Shown: one piece after another, positions 22,447-33,426 of the stretch
How positions within the stretch are numbered: the first letter of the stretch is position 1
How the letters are laid out: each line of letters opens with the position of its first letter
NCBI GenBank assembly: GCA_018806985.1
Contig: JADANN010000402.1
Span: forward strand, 806,001 to 870,000
DNA: 64,000 nt
Direction of reading: 5' to 3'
Source of the DNA: Angiostrongylus vasorum
Lineage: Eukaryota; Nematoda; Chromadorea; Rhabditida; Metastrongylidae
Made by a program: the position numbers and the translations under genes
The notes under the pieces: model-generated
The model's input: only the letters and a program-made list of their open reading frames with translations
Database searches by the model: none
What the model was told of the DNA's origin: nothing

Positions 22447-22483
22447 CGGCTCTGAAAAAGGCGAAGTAGCCAAAACATTAGCC
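22447..22483 (+). ncRNA. Hammerhead-like ribozyme motif (decayed)
   Basis: CGGCT, CTGAAAA (core G replaced by A), A, GGC-GAAGTA-GCC hairpin, AAAAC, ATT, AGCC. Helix I GGCT/AGCC and helix II GGC/GCC are both perfect, but two core bases are changed. It is followed by a CAA-rich run (22487-22510), as after the Penelope-type end at 45897. Confidence 0.42.
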
Positions 22484-22584
22484 ACCGAACAACAACAACA
22501 ACAACAGCCTGTAACACCCTCGCATCAGTTCAAGAAAGTCAGTTCGTAAAAATAGATTTCAGTGGGTTTACTCAGTACAATACT

Positions 22585-23230
22585 GCCTGACGTTCCTGCT
22601 GTTTCGCCTTCTTCAGAGCCTGGAATGGTCGAATTTGCTCGTATTATACTCACTCGAGCACTTTCATGATATCAGCAGATGAAGGTTGATGCACAAATTT
22701 TTATTCGCACACCAAACAGCTTTTTATAACACTAACATTCTTGCTCTCAGTAAGCTTTCCAGTTATTTGATGAAGACCACCCCCACAGAGTCTTGCACGG
22801 TTGAGGAATGAGCGTGGCTTAGACCAAAAACTCCACCTGAGGTATGTTGCGAGTTCACAGGTGATAAGAAGACACTTCTCCTCGAGATTCACTTTTGGGC
22901 AGCTGGAATTTATTCAAAACGCTTCAAGAGTTTTAGGTGCTATGTTTTTGCATGACTATAAGAGGATAGTGATTTTTACATTAAACTTTTCTCCGTTATG
23001 GCTCGATATCCCATGCGCCCATGATGGAGCGTTTGGTTTAACTTTAATCTTAGCGACTAGATGGTCTTTTATACGGGCGCAGAGTGGTCTAGCCGTACTA
23101 CGCGCAGTCACAGTCTCTAGCGTTGGGACATATCATGCAATTTCGGCATATTATGCAATTCTGCATTGTAACGGGGATCCAGGCGGTTGCGAGATGACAC
23201 CTTAGAGTCCTCGCTATGAAAAAAAGAATA
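22585..23230 (-). pseudogene. Penelope-like element relic: terminal motif and GIY-YIG remnant
   Basis: Minus strand. 22585-22620 is a hammerhead-like end (GGCT, CTGAAGA, GGC hairpin, GGAAC, GTC). 22800-23230 is a badly decayed GIY-YIG endonuclease region, recognised by base-level match to 40065-40440 (CTTCTCCGTTATGGCTCG, AGTGGTCTAGCCG, TGCATTGTAACGGGGATCC). No reverse transcriptase is left. Confidence 0.6.
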
Positions 23231-23339
23231 GACAGCAGATAGAAAGTGACTACTAAAGTAACTCTTTGAACGAATGATGGTAACATCGATATCTCATGAG
23301 ATTCCTTATACAATGAAAACGAGAAAGTAAAATAGCTGC

Positions 23340-23960
23340 CTCAATTCGGAACTTGTCTCACCGCCATTATGTTTCTAAGCATTCCATGCAGCAGTTATCA
23401 GAAGGTTCACTAGATATTGGTAAAACAGGAAATTTTCTTTCAGCTTGGACATAATTAGTCAATATTATCGCGCGATTACTTACGATTAGAATTACTGATT
23501 CACGGGGAAAGCAAAATATGATATTTCGTAGAATTCGCTTTTTTCTAAGTTTTCTTCAGCAGGTGAGGCTTCAAAGAAATGATTTTACGGCTTCATTTGT
23601 TCACGATTCCTATTTACACTTGATACTTGATACTTGAACGGCTCATTCTCACTGGTTTTGCGGGCACCAGCATGCTCTCTATTGTTCGAAGTTTTGCTGG
23701 TTTAGCCATTATGTTTCCCTGGCGTCCCGAGGACAGCCTGGCCAAAGTCTAGCCCACCTAATTATATAACTATGTACAGTAGCAGGTTACAATCATATTG
23801 ACGGTGAAGAAGAATAGGACAGAAGCAGATTAAAATGCGTAGTAAGACTGTTTCGATTGGATTGCGAGCTTTTAAAAGTTGTTCGCGTTTTCGACATTAA
23901 CGAAATTAATCAGGTCTTGATTATGTTCAAAATCTGAATGTATTTTCACTCAGTTCTACT
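23340..23960 (+). repeat. Dispersed low-copy block, related to 39020-39480
   Basis: CCATTATGTTTCTAAGCATTCC with CATGCAGCAGTTATCAG matches 39040-39080; a later part (GCGAGCTTTTAAAAGTTGTT) matches 39425. Similarity is patchy, so this is an old duplication. A SINE-C fragment (23625-23760) interrupts this copy. Confidence 0.5.
23620..23762 (-). mobile_element. SINE-C 3' fragment
   Basis: Minus strand. The + strand reads ACTTGATACTTGATACTTGA then ACGGCTCATTCTCACTGG: tandem tail repeats (CAAGTAT)n followed by the SINE-C 3' end. It stops near CAAAGTCTAGCC, so it is 5' truncated, as expected for target-primed reverse transcription. Confidence 0.7.
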
Positions 23961-24429
23961 GAATTGCCGATGCACAAGAATGACAGAGCGAGCATTTTCT
24001 ACTTAAGGCGAGACGACGATGCCAATGCTTTCTTCGGCTCGGTTTTCGCCCTAAAAAATTAAGTGGCAATCTGTGCCGGATTTCTCTCAACTGAGATGAC
24101 CGCTTGTATGCTTAAATACATTGAAGAGATTTATAGCACTCTCACGAACCTCAACGTTGTGAATCTGACATGTTTGCTTCAAAGGTATAGATTCTCCGAC
24201 GACGAACAGTGGCATATGGAAAGCGCAATAAAATGCTGTGGCGAAATCATTTGTTTCTCAGCGATTTAATTAAAAACAGCACGAAACTGCTTATTCAGCT
24301 TCATTTAGTATTCATAGAATTCTCATCAAAGAGCTAATGGCGCTGACGGTGCGTTCGACTTGTCATCGCCAAAACAGAAGAGATAGAATTCATTACATTT
24401 GCAAAGCCTGAGTCAAGCTAACGTATTGG

Positions 24430-24600
24430 TATGTATTAAATTTTTTCAGCTTTGCTCATTACATCGATCACTACAGTAATGCGACTGGTATTTTGGAGGA
24501 AATATTTTTAACTACTTTTACTCGTTTGAGCTGCAGCGGCCAACAAACAGTTATTCGAAATCCGACGTTAGGGCAATCTGTGTAACACAGTGGAAGTGAT
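24430..24600 (+). repeat. Block R1, partial
   Basis: Contains CATCGATCACTACAGTAATG CGACTGG, shared with 42225 (CTTCGATCTCTACAGTAATG), 37575 and 59115. See 42215-42580. Confidence 0.45.
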
Positions 24601-24914
24601 GCCGTTCATCAAGACCAAAGTGCTCGTCCGACTTCACTTCTGTCTCACCAAGCCTCTGATCCCCTCCAGGGTGATAAAATTCATAGCGGGAACAGAAAAA
24701 CCTGAAATACTTAGTAAATCGGGTAGACTGCATACTATAAGAAAGCAGTCTAACTAATTTTCCAGCTGATGCTTTTCCAAAAAAACTGCAGAGATGAGTT
24801 AAATCAGCGATGATTCCGCAGCCGTTACACAAATGCAATGCGGCTTCACCGTACAAACTGCACAGTAATAAATTTTATTTCATTTTTGCAATTCCATCCC
24901 ACTTTATTTTTTAC

Positions 24915-25018
24915 AATTCTTCATGGCAAGGTGTTATATGTGAGACAACCACAATGATGATGAGGTAATGGCAAAGCTCCGGACCGTAGCAGTCTGCCGT
25001 GGAAAACGAACGCGCTAT
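24915..25018 (-). mobile_element. SINE-B 3' fragment
   Basis: Minus strand; ACAACCACAATGATGATGAG and ACGAACGCGC mark the tail and box-B region. The rest is absent. Confidence 0.6.
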
Positions 25019-26038
25019 TTTATTTTATTTTTTTATTTTGTCTCCCAGTCGTGGAGAAATTGCAAGAAATTGGCTGTATTCTGTAAACATCCAGGTTTAT
25101 TAGAAACTTGGAAGTTTCAAACGGTGAGTAACGAAGCCACTGCCCATTGACACATCATTCGACTTCTACAGAATGTCCTATTTCTCCTCTGGTCTCGGTG
25201 AATTGGCAGATCCAACAAAAAGTGAAGTATTCCTCTGTTTCAAAAGGTGACCTCAAGATTTGATGTAATTATCTTGTCGATGACTAATTTTGGAACAACT
25301 TCTTTCTTCCTTCTTCACAGTGATGCTTTTTCTTGGTTCATCTTACTCCTCCCGTACCTGAACCACTCAGTGGAATCATGCAGATAATCTTGTTTTGCCT
25401 AACAGGCGACCACTGCATCAACAATGAAGACTTCATAGCAATTAGGTGGGGAAGGCTAGTGGGAACTTCAGAGCTTAACGAATGCGATTTTCCCTGCTTA
25501 CAAATTGGCTGTCAAGAATGTTTTGCCCGCATCTTCAGCTTTGTTTTTGTCGTTCGATACTTTATTGGACAGACTTTTCCCTAAAAAGTACGCTCACATC
25601 AATGGCGTATTGTCGATTCTGAATTTCTTTATTTGTGGAGAAGCCAGGATTTTATGCCACTATAACACAAATGGTGGGAACCGAATTTAAACCGTGGCAC
25701 CTCAGGAAATTTCGTATTTGTTGAAAATTTCCGCAGTGGTCGCTTTCACGTAGCTCGTTGATACTCAAGACTTGACGTTCATTTCTCCTCCGACTTCTCT
25801 ATACTGTTTGATGGCAGAATAACTCATAACTGCCGATTCAAAGAATTTAACTAGGAATTGAACAAGTACGAATCACCTAAAACTCCTAGCAAAAGTCAAG
25901 GAGCTGTCGAAACGTCTTCCACACTAACGTAAATGTACTAGTTCTGAACTTCAACCATTTGCTTCCTTGTGAACGATCTAGCGCAGAAGATGCAGTCTTC
26001 GTTATCAGTCGAGCTCGCAATAATTGCTTAGATTTTCA

Positions 26039-26049
26039 GGAACCAAAAA
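26039..26049 (+). promoter_or_regulatory. Possible trans-splice or 5'UTR acceptor before the ATG
   Basis: GCTTAGATTTTCAG ends at 26039, eleven bases before the ATG at 26050. The matching copy-B position (60400-60418) also keeps a TTTTAG. In nematodes a 3' splice site this close to the ATG is typical of spliced-leader addition; a conventional 5'UTR intron is equally possible. Confidence 0.4.
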
Positions 26050-26152
26050 ATGAATAGTCTTACTAACGTGGGCATTCTTCCTACTCTTCTGATTGCGCTT
26101 CTATCCGTATTCTCGACTGTGTTGGGATGTGGAGTGATGCCGCCAGGCCAAT
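26050..26152 (+). CDS. Copy A exon 1: signal peptide
   Basis: 34 codons plus one base. Donor CCAAT|GTAATG. ATG chosen because the hydrophobic segment follows at once and the same ATG is kept in copy B (60419). Reading through the donor gives an immediate TGA. Confidence 0.78.
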
Positions 26153-29100
26153 GTAATGAGTGAAAGATTGTTATGCTGGTACAAGCAATCGCAATTTTAA
26201 ATTCAGAGTTCGAAACTTTAACAAAACTGGAGAAATCTAGCACATCACAATTACTCTGAAGCTTTCCTAATACGACCTTTTCGATGAGAACACTATGAAT
26301 TCCAAATAACAAAATGTGAACGATTTTCGTGAAATTTCTGAGATGCAGTTTTGAGAAAATAATTTGGTTTTCAATTTTTTTTATTTTCGATAATTGTTAT
26401 TACAATTCCGACTAATTATTTTGTTTCTTACCAACAGAGTTATCAAATTTCGTTACAGCAAGCACTAGGCGCTTCACCATAAGCGGCTTTACCTTGCCAG
26501 TGGCCATGGCTTTCGCGGGAATGCCCAGTGTCTCCGCGCGAGTTCCTGGCATTGCTCCTAACATGGGTGCAGCTCAGACATTTGCACAACGTATTGTAGA
26601 GCAAGCAGTGAGTTCACCACTCTCAGATTTCAAGCATTCCTCTTTGTTTCTCGATTGGTGGACAAAGTGAGCTTTAATTGTTCGACTTTTTCTTAAATTT
26701 TTATTTTCAGCACGGTTTTGTGTTTCAACACGAACTGATTGAAAACACCTCCATAGAGACTCTTCCAAAAAATGATTCTTCAGGGTCTTCGACGTTCTAG
26801 AACGGCAAGGTCGTGGTGCTGGCCTTTCTGACGCCATTATAGCAGTCATTTTAGGTCAACTTACTGTTCAGATCAGTTATAATCCATTGGAATGTCCTGC
26901 CGTAGAAACGAACCTGATGGGGGGACCTGACAGTGAGTCTACAGTGTCTCGTTTTTCGCAAAGCAGATCTCGGGCACCGATTTTCACATAACTAAAAAAA
27001 CAAAATTAAACTCAATGATGCAGAGATACTTCCACAACTCCACACCGCAGGTGTCAGCGGTGGGGATTGAACGCGCTATTACCCTTGCCGACGGCTAACG
27101 CGTTCGCCACCACACCATGCCGGTGCTTTGTTTCGCCTCTCTCTCAGTTAGTTCTATCGACCACTGCCATCAGCAATCACCTGTCAGCGGAATTATTCTG
27201 GTAGCCCAAATCTTCAGCAAACCCAATTAAGCGGAAGCTGTAGTTGTAATCACAATTTCAACTTTTTGTCTACTGCATTCTCGGAAAATAGCTTACCATG
27301 GAGGTAAACAAATTTGTCGAAGTGATACCACGATGTCCATCTCAATTTTCTCAATTTTTAACGTCAGTGTTAATATCGTTGTAGAACGATGATATCTTGG
27401 TTGTGAAATTTTTTCTACACTTACGAAGAATCTTTATGTACTGAGTAGGGTATCCCTGAGTATCAAGGTCTTCTATGACTGTTTTATCACAGTTGAGTCA
27501 AACGCCTTCTTTAAATCGATGAAAGGGAGACAAAGCGGTCTTTTGGGACTACTTAATGCACTCTATTTCGTTATGGCGCTGTCCACTAGGAGACTTCCAC
27601 GTTTATCGTTGAGGGTGGGACTTCTGGAGCTGCGAGTTACCATGGGTGGTCTTGGTCGTCATGATAAAGTTGGACAACCGCTCACCCTGCTCGTTCCATT
27701 CTAATCCGTTGACCCCAATGTGACGTTCTTCAGACGTTTTTCTTGGTCCAATCTTAGCGGTAAAACCTCCAATGATGACCTTGAAGAATGTATGGTCTTC
27801 TCTGTAGAACTTCTTCTAGTCCATATAGAACAGCTCGACTTCTTCGTCCTAGTTTGATGCCGGCGCATAAACGACGAAGATTGTTGCTCTACATCTTTTT
27901 AGTCATAGAAGTCCGATTCGGGTTGTTAGTTGTTCGAATGAATCAATGTTAATGGACAAACTCGTGTTGACGAGAACGGCGACGCCGCCGACTCCTCTGC
28001 TGTCGCATGCTCCGAGGAAAAGTTCTCCGATGTCATCGACAGCTTTGAATAGGTGGCATCGTCTCTTCTCCTGCAGGCCAATGAAATCGTGCCTTATCCT
28101 TCTTGCCTGCATTAGCAACTCTTCTACTGAGGAAACGGACTCAAGTGTGCGTTCATTGTAGGTACAGATCGTCACCATAGTTCGTTGTGACTTAGGCAGC
28201 TTAGAATGACCCTGAGATTTTCGCAGCTTTCCAATACTGGTCCTACCCAACGCTGTCGAATCGGTGTCTCATCGGTGTCAATGGGACGAGGGCCCGTTTC
28301 TTATACTGTCTTCAGAATTTTGCACTCACGCATAGCTTGCTGAGCTCTGAACGTGACAGCTGGGTATGCTCACGGGTGGAATGCCAGTCTCTGCAAGAGT
28401 AGACATGGAGCCTAATTTTAGAGGCAACTCCGCCTCCCTATTTGCCTCCCTGTCACTTGAATGCAGGCTTTTGGCCGAACTGACTCCTTGGATACAAACC
28501 GTGTGAGCGAAAACGTACCCACACACGCATGCGTGATTTACGCCTCATGAGCACAGAAAATATGCGCTTAATCGACACAGCAGAAACAGGGAGTCCATCC
28601 TCTGAATCCCACCTGCCTGTCAGGGAAAACAAAGGTCGCTTTTGGTTTGCGATTAACCCCCTATCCGCCACCTGGGGACGTTCCATGCTTCCCACGTAAC
28701 TAACTGGTTAACGAGAGGTAATTGCACGTTTTTTGCAAACAACTTGATGAGCCTACAGAGAAATGAAACCGGCCAAACGCCTTTGGTCTCCACCCATCTT
28801 TTTTAAAAAAGGGATCATGACGGGATAAAGGAGAATTAAAGAAGAAACAGAAGCAGAAGCAAAAGTGGTAGATGAAGGGTGGCAATGTTTTCTTCTGGAA
28901 AATCAATCTTCGTGGAGTTAAGCAAACAGAAGAAGCAAAATCTGCCCTTTTTACAAACATTTTTCTACAAAAGTGGATTTTCTTGTGGCTTCTCGTAACG
29001 AAACTTTAGTGATTAAAACGAAATTTCCTTATTATTAAAGGAAAATTCCAGGAACTATAGCGTACTATGGGGGGACGGTTACGAAATGCACATTTCTCCC

Positions 29101-32100
29101 GAAACACTTGACGTTGTTCCACTTTATTTTTTATTTACTGTTTACCACTTTTTTACAATGGCAAGGTATTATGTGAAAAATAAGCACAGTGGTGTTGAGA
29201 TATTTGTAGAACTCGGAATCCCGAGTGAGCTTTGAACATTGTGGGATACAATTTTCTGGGGGCATGACGTCTTACCTACTCCACCACAGAGGCTCTTGCA
29301 CTGTCTATCTCTCACGCCAGCTTTCGTCAGCATCATTGTGGTTGTACGCTAGCTTCAGCTTGGCTGTGTTTCGATACCGATTTGTGCTTCCCATTTGTTT
29401 TCCGATGCATGGCTTCCAATAACACTGTTTCTAGCAAAAACGAAACTTGTTGAGGGAAAGGCAAGACAAGGGACTCGGAGGTGCAGTTGGTTAAACGTAA
29501 ACCCTCGAAAAAGGTAATTTAGGTGTCGAAGCTCATCTAAGTTCCAAAAATTTCAAACATATTGCTATAGTACAAAAACACAAATATAGCAGAACATTAG
29601 CTAACATTTCGGGTAGTATATCATTCTTCAGAGGATGGAAAGGTCTATTTTTACGTAATTTGACTAGGCTAAATGCTTCAATAACACAAAAAAAGACGAA
29701 AATCCGAACGGTGATAACATGGTCAATAGCTTTTCAAAAACAGAAAAACGTACAGTTCTTAACGCGCCTTCCACTCAGGAAGAACAGACGCCGAGAGTAG
29801 CTTGTGGTTGATGGCTCCACCACCCCACATGGAAAGTCAATTCCAGCGTATGTGGCTGGATTATGTGTGGTCTCTGGGCATTCTTTCTTACTATTCAACT
29901 TCTCGGCGATCATCCAATTGCTCCTAGAACGTCTTCGGAGTAGCGTCTTCTACGCTTACGCTATGGAGTGCTTCGACATTACCGCGATTCCCACCAATGT
30001 AGCAAATGACTCCGCAATGGAAGCCATTTCAGAACTTCTTGTGGAACACAAAGGAAGATTAAATATATGCGGCTTCTCTTTTCAGCAGCTTATGGAGGAT
30101 CTCTTAAAAGAGTGACCAAACTGCTCTATTTTCTGATGGCCTGGGAAATATGACGCGCAAATCAAAGGGTTTGCAGTGCGACAGTGGCAGGCAGCATGTC
30201 TTGCCATTGTGTCTATCTCTAAAATGGAAGCCCCAGTTCTTCGGCCGCCATTTTACATTAGATATATAGGTGATTGTTTTGCCATTTTGTCCGCTTAGAA
30301 AGAGATGGGAGAAAAGCATTGAACTACTGAACGAACCGTCTGGTACACTAAAGTTACCTGGGAGAAACCAAAGAAAGACTGGTTTCCATTCCCTAACGTT
30401 CAAATTGCCGTATCAGATAGCAATTAGATGACAATATGGTGCCAAAAGTCAAGGAATGAAAATATCTTGGTTCACTTCTTCTCCTCCCACTCTCTAAACA
30501 CCGAGAGGGCACTGTTGAGAAACATGTTTAGAACAGCCACCTCTATGCGCACAAATAGGGAACTAAGGGAAAAATCGCGTGACTTGGCTGGGTCAATAGC
30601 CATCTTCAATGTCTACGAAATAACAACCCCGCGAGATAAGTTTGGAAGCAGAGCGAAGCTTCAAAATGAGTGGATTGGCTAAAATAAAATCCCGTTCCTC
30701 TGGCGCTCTATAAGCGGTGAATAGGTGCAGCCCATAAAGCTATGCTTAGGAACGACAGGTCTGGTGGAATCGGAAGCGATAATTGAATCACCGCCGGACA
30801 TATTTCGTCGTCGGTTAGTTCATAACCGCCTAAAGGCCCCCAATGTGAAGTACACTATTGCGTAATTTGCCCTTAAATCTGGGACGGTGACTGCATGATT
30901 TCAGGTACGATATCGCTAATCTCTTTTAATATTTCTAGAGATGCATATATTGACGAAACAGATGGACCATTATGCATTCGTGTAAGAGAACATCTAGATG
31001 ATAAGCAGAAAATAAGGCGAGGTGTGCCACCAGGGTCGCATGGGATACACAAGCACAGCGGAGACGGTTTTGATATAAAAATCCCCGCACAGGATTCCAG
31101 AACGACAACGCGCAAACTTCTCAAGGCTTTTTGAATAAATGCCAAGAATCCGAGAACAAGTGGCAGGAAAGAATGCTCAGAGAGAACACGTGATCTAGCT
31201 CCGTATCTCAGAATTAGTTTTTTGTGAAGGGTGGTGCAGTCATCAACTATTTGGTACTCTAAGCGGCTGTTCTCCCAGTGGAAGGCACTAAAAACAGGTG
31301 GGTTTTTCGAGAAAGTTTCGGTTGTTTCATTACCGTTAAAGTTTTCATTTTGCTGTTTGTGTTGTTGATGCGTTTAGTACAGTAAATTACATTTCATTAG
31401 ACTCTTCCAGGCATTGGAAAACGGCGATACTGCCGAAAGCTCAGCCACTGTTAAGTCACTCGATGTGCAGTGGGTAACAAATGAGCCCCCGGAAATGGTG
31501 GTCGAAGGCTTTGATGCCCAGATTTTGCTAGCACCTCGCGCTAATTGAGTTTGTATTTGCCGCTCTAATTATTTTGCAAAACTACTTTTTTTATAATTCT
31601 ATTTCATGCAATAATCTGAAATACACTTCTGCGTCCCATCACGTTTAGTGGGGTGGAATAATGACGTTCCTTGGAAGCATAAAAACCAGCGATAAGAAGA
31701 AATTAGAAGTTGGAGAAATCTCAACACATTGAATTCTAAACGAGCGTTCATTATAATGCTAATTGATTTTCGATTGCCATTTTGAGTGCGAACAATGATT
31801 TACTTGCAGAGGTTTCTTTCAGTTATGATGAATGTAGTGTACTGCGCTGTCGTTAGCAACACGGTGACCGCCACGTGTAGTACAACGATGGGCAACCAGA
31901 AGTGTGAGATGAATTTCAAGCCTATTCCCCCCACGGCGTTATCAATTGGAGGAACTATCACGGTTTGAATAGCCTTCCTTTTAAACTAAATCCATTTTGA
32001 ATGAAAAAAAAGCTATGTAGACCACAAACGTCATCATGGCGAACTGGTCGAGAGAGATGTGGCAAAGTGTGCTGGACCGAGTGGTGCGAAGCTTGGCATC

Positions 32101-32149
32101 GGGTCCATTTGCATCGAACTTCGTCACCGCATCTGGTGTTGTCGCCTAA
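26050..32149 (+). CDS. Nematode-specific secreted protein, copy A (five exons)
   Basis: Exons 26050-26152, 26459-26607, 26785-26932, 31823-31962 and 32021-32149 join in consistent phase to about 222 residues. Residues 1-26 are a signal peptide ([20 protein letters not shown]...TVLG) followed by Cys27. The mature part has [47 protein letters not shown], a Cys-containing exon ([16 protein letters not shown]) and a C-terminus [21 protein letters not shown] recognise the general pattern from secreted nematode proteins of unknown function but can give no function. Intron 3 is 4.9 kb and contains SINE-B, an RTE piece and a Penelope-like element. Odd point: an extra G lies at the exon 3 acceptor (26784), where copy B has none. 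If real it shifts the frame. An AATAAA at 32224 lies 75 bases after the stop. Confidence 0.75.
26459..26607 (+). CDS. Copy A exon 2
   Basis: Acceptor TTTCGTTACAG, donor AGCA|GTGAGT, 149 bases. Exactly the same length as the homologous exons of copies B (148 after a deletion) and C (149). Encodes [20 protein letters not shown] through AQRIVEQA. Confidence 0.82.
26784..26932 (+). CDS. Copy A exon 3, with a suspicious extra G
   Basis: Acceptor TGATTCTTCAG ends at 26783. The conserved frame [20 protein letters not shown] starts at 26785, leaving one unexplained G at 26784; copy B reads CAG|GTCTTC without it. Donor GACA|GTGAGT after 26932. Either a one-base insertion inactivates this copy, or it is an assembly error. 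Confidence 0.7.
27010..27258 (-). mobile_element. SINE-B copy in intron 3
   Basis: Minus strand, nearly complete: ATGATGCAGAGATACTTCC tail, GTGGGGATTGAACGCGC (box B), GCTAACGCGTTCGCCACCAC (box A), 5' part to CCCAATTAAGCGGAAGC. Absent from copy B of the duplication. Confidence 0.72.
27340..28690 (-). pseudogene. RTE-type LINE fragment (second kind) in intron 3
   Basis: Minus strand. 28250-27700 is the endonuclease domain: [60 protein letters not shown], then, with shifts, GGF-AKIGPRK and [10 protein letters not shown]. It is joined at about 27540 to part of the reverse transcriptase (FKEGV for [32 protein letters not shown]), so an internal piece is deleted. 28690-28260 is the 5' region. It is a different kind from the element at 19036 and the same kind as 13430. 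Absent from copy B. Confidence 0.8.
28700..29144. other. Duplicated non-coding sequence
   Basis: Matches 61335-61760 of copy B (AACGAGAGGTAATTGCACG, AGAAGAAACAGAAGCAGAAG). Open frames are not conserved between the copies, so I see no gene. Confidence 0.5.
29145..29400 (-). mobile_element. SINE-B variant
   Basis: Minus strand tRNA-like SINE with its own box region (GAGCTTTGAACATTGTGGG, CTTACCTACTCCACCACAG) and the shared tail (GGTGTTGAGATATTTG). The counterpart in copy B is at 61765-62010, so this insertion predates the duplication. Confidence 0.6.
29600..29635 (-). ncRNA. Hammerhead-like ribozyme motif
   Basis: Minus strand: CTGAAGA, spacer, GAAAT, GTT, AGC. Left end of the Penelope-like element. 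Core CTGANGA and GAA intact. Confidence 0.42.
31408..31448 (+). ncRNA. Decayed hammerhead-like motif
   Basis: AGGC, TTGGAAA in place of CTGANGA, GGC-GATACT-GCC hairpin, GAAAG, CTC, AGCC. Recognisable only by its position and 3' half. Confidence 0.3.
31823..31962 (+). CDS. Copy A exon 4
   Basis: Acceptor GTTTCTTTCAG, donor ACG|GTTTGA, 140 bases. Encodes [20 protein letters not shown] through [12 protein letters not shown] with three Cys. Phases fit exons 3 and 5. Confidence 0.78.
32021..32149 (+). CDS. Copy A exon 5, C-terminus
   Basis: Follows a 58-base intron with acceptor GCTATGTAG. 42 codons ([20 protein letters not shown], ...FVTASGVVA) then TAA. Not found in copies B or C. Confidence 0.8.
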   Translation, partial: TTNVIMANWSREMWQSVLDRVVRSLASGPFASNFVTASGVVA

Positions 32150-32223
32150 TGCACGAGCAGTGGTGTAATGAGCACGGGATAGACATTTCTATTCAAGCGA
32201 TGTTTGTGCTAATATTAAATGAC

Positions 32224-32229
32224 AATAAA
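32224..32229 (+). terminator. AATAAA polyadenylation signal
   Basis: AATAAA 75 bases after the copy A stop codon. Confidence 0.5.
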
Positions 32230-33173
32230 GTGGCAAATGGGAAGGCTGTTAGTTGGACTAATGCAAGACGTTGGACGAAAGTGTAAAATGCGACGAAATT
32301 GAATGTGCTGTTTCCATTTAAAAAATTACGAGGAAATTTTTCAAACTGAGATTCACAGGTTAAGCCTTTCTTCGCTTGCAACTCGCGAAAAACGCTTTCA
32401 TCATTGACTTATTGTTGTCCAAAAAGAAACTAGTGGTGATAGGATTAGGGAGAGTGAAGACAGTGAATGAAGTCTTTTCCTAACGTATCCATATCTTTGG
32501 CGCTGTTTAATCATCAGAAAGAAATCTCTTTCCTGTGAAAGATTGTTCCCGTATTCATTGTAGAGATAAGTCAGCTAAAATAGGAATGAAAAGCCCTTCG
32601 CGTTTTGTGCATTGGGGATCCTCATGTTGACGGGCGTCTTGTGTAAATGAAAGGTGTTTACATGGCGAGTAAGAATGCAGTAGTTGTCCAAGGCGATCTC
32701 AAACATTAACGTCTTGAAGGGAATCGGACACCTTCATGTAGAAGAAAATAAGGAATGGCGGAATCTTGCTTTCGCTATCGAATGGATGTAGGTTGTAGCG
32801 AATCCTGTGATAAACTCTTCTTGTTGCTGTAGATATCTTTCATCCGGTGCTGTCTTGAGAAAATTCAACACTCACTGAAGATGCTTAGCTTATCCATGTA
32901 ATAGTACACGTTTATTAGTCATACCCCTTGTTAGAGGGAAATCGGTTCTTGAATTAGCTCCAACTAGGTGTGATACCGACTTCCGCAGGGTGGATCGTCC
33001 GCATGCAACAATTTATTACCACCGGAAAATCACTGGTAACAAAACCCGTCTTGTATAGAAGTGTATCGCAGGGTGAGGATACTTTGCTCGGCCGGTGATC
33101 TACTGAAGAAGATCCGTCTCAACACGGGTACCGTATCTAGAAGGCGAACGACTGCTCAGCATCGACTTGGAAC
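32230..33173. other. No recognisable feature
   Basis: Intergenic sequence to the right of copy A. No gene or named repeat seen. Confidence 0.4.
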
Positions 33174-33214
33174 ATCGGCGCTGATGAAGGGAAAGACGTC
33201 GAAACGTTAGCCGA
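33174..33214 (+). ncRNA. Hammerhead-like ribozyme motif, solo
   Basis: Helix I TCGGC (33175-33179) pairs with GCCGA (33210-33214). CTGATGA at 33181-33187 and GAAAC at 33201-33205 are exact core matches, followed by GTT. Helix II is weak in this copy. It is followed by AATAAATGTGTGG, like other Penelope-type ends. No partner motif close by. Confidence 0.48.
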
Positions 33215-33384
33215 ATAAATGTGTGGTAACAACGCAGTGCGTATGTTCAGAAATGGCTAAAACGTTTTGGATAAGATCAAAGTTTGGTTTGCTTGTGAAA
33301 CAACCCAGTGTTAGCCGATAAATGAAATGAGGTGTATTAAAGCAGTCATATTTTCTATTACTTATTCACTACTTGGATATTTGA

Positions 33385-33426
33385 GCGGCGCGTGCACAGT
33401 GGTTCGCAGGCCCTGCATAACCTCCA
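33385..33426 (+). mobile_element. SINE-A head fragment
   Basis: GGCGCGTGCACAGTGGTTCG CAGG is the first 40 bases of SINE-A, cut off where SINE-C sequence begins. Confidence 0.5.

Larger units (their letters stand above)
24225..31450 (+). repeat. Segmental duplication, copy A
   Basis: Matches 58465-64000 in the same orientation. Anchor matches: 24245 and 58485 (TTTGTTTCTCAGCGATT), 25135 and 59830 (GAAGCCACTGCCCATTGACA), the gene exons at 26050 and 60419, 28702 and 61340, 29090 and 61720 (CTCTTCCGAAACGTTAGACC-like), 29450 and 62055, 30860 and 63455. Copy A alone holds SINE-B at 27010 and an RTE piece at 27340-28690. Confidence 0.82.
29595..31450 (+). pseudogene. Penelope-like element (RT and GIY-YIG remnants)
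   Basis: Bounded by a minus-strand hammerhead-like motif (29600-29635) and a plus-strand one (31408-31448). 29800-30700 gives reverse transcriptase pieces with stops ([36 protein letters not shown], then IYR-LFCHF for the YxDD region). 30895-31134 is an open GIY-YIG nuclease domain: [27 protein letters not shown] (the YIGET motif altered to YIDET), [17 protein letters not shown]. The element is dead. It lies in intron 3 of copy A; its duplicate is at 62190. Confidence 0.8.
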
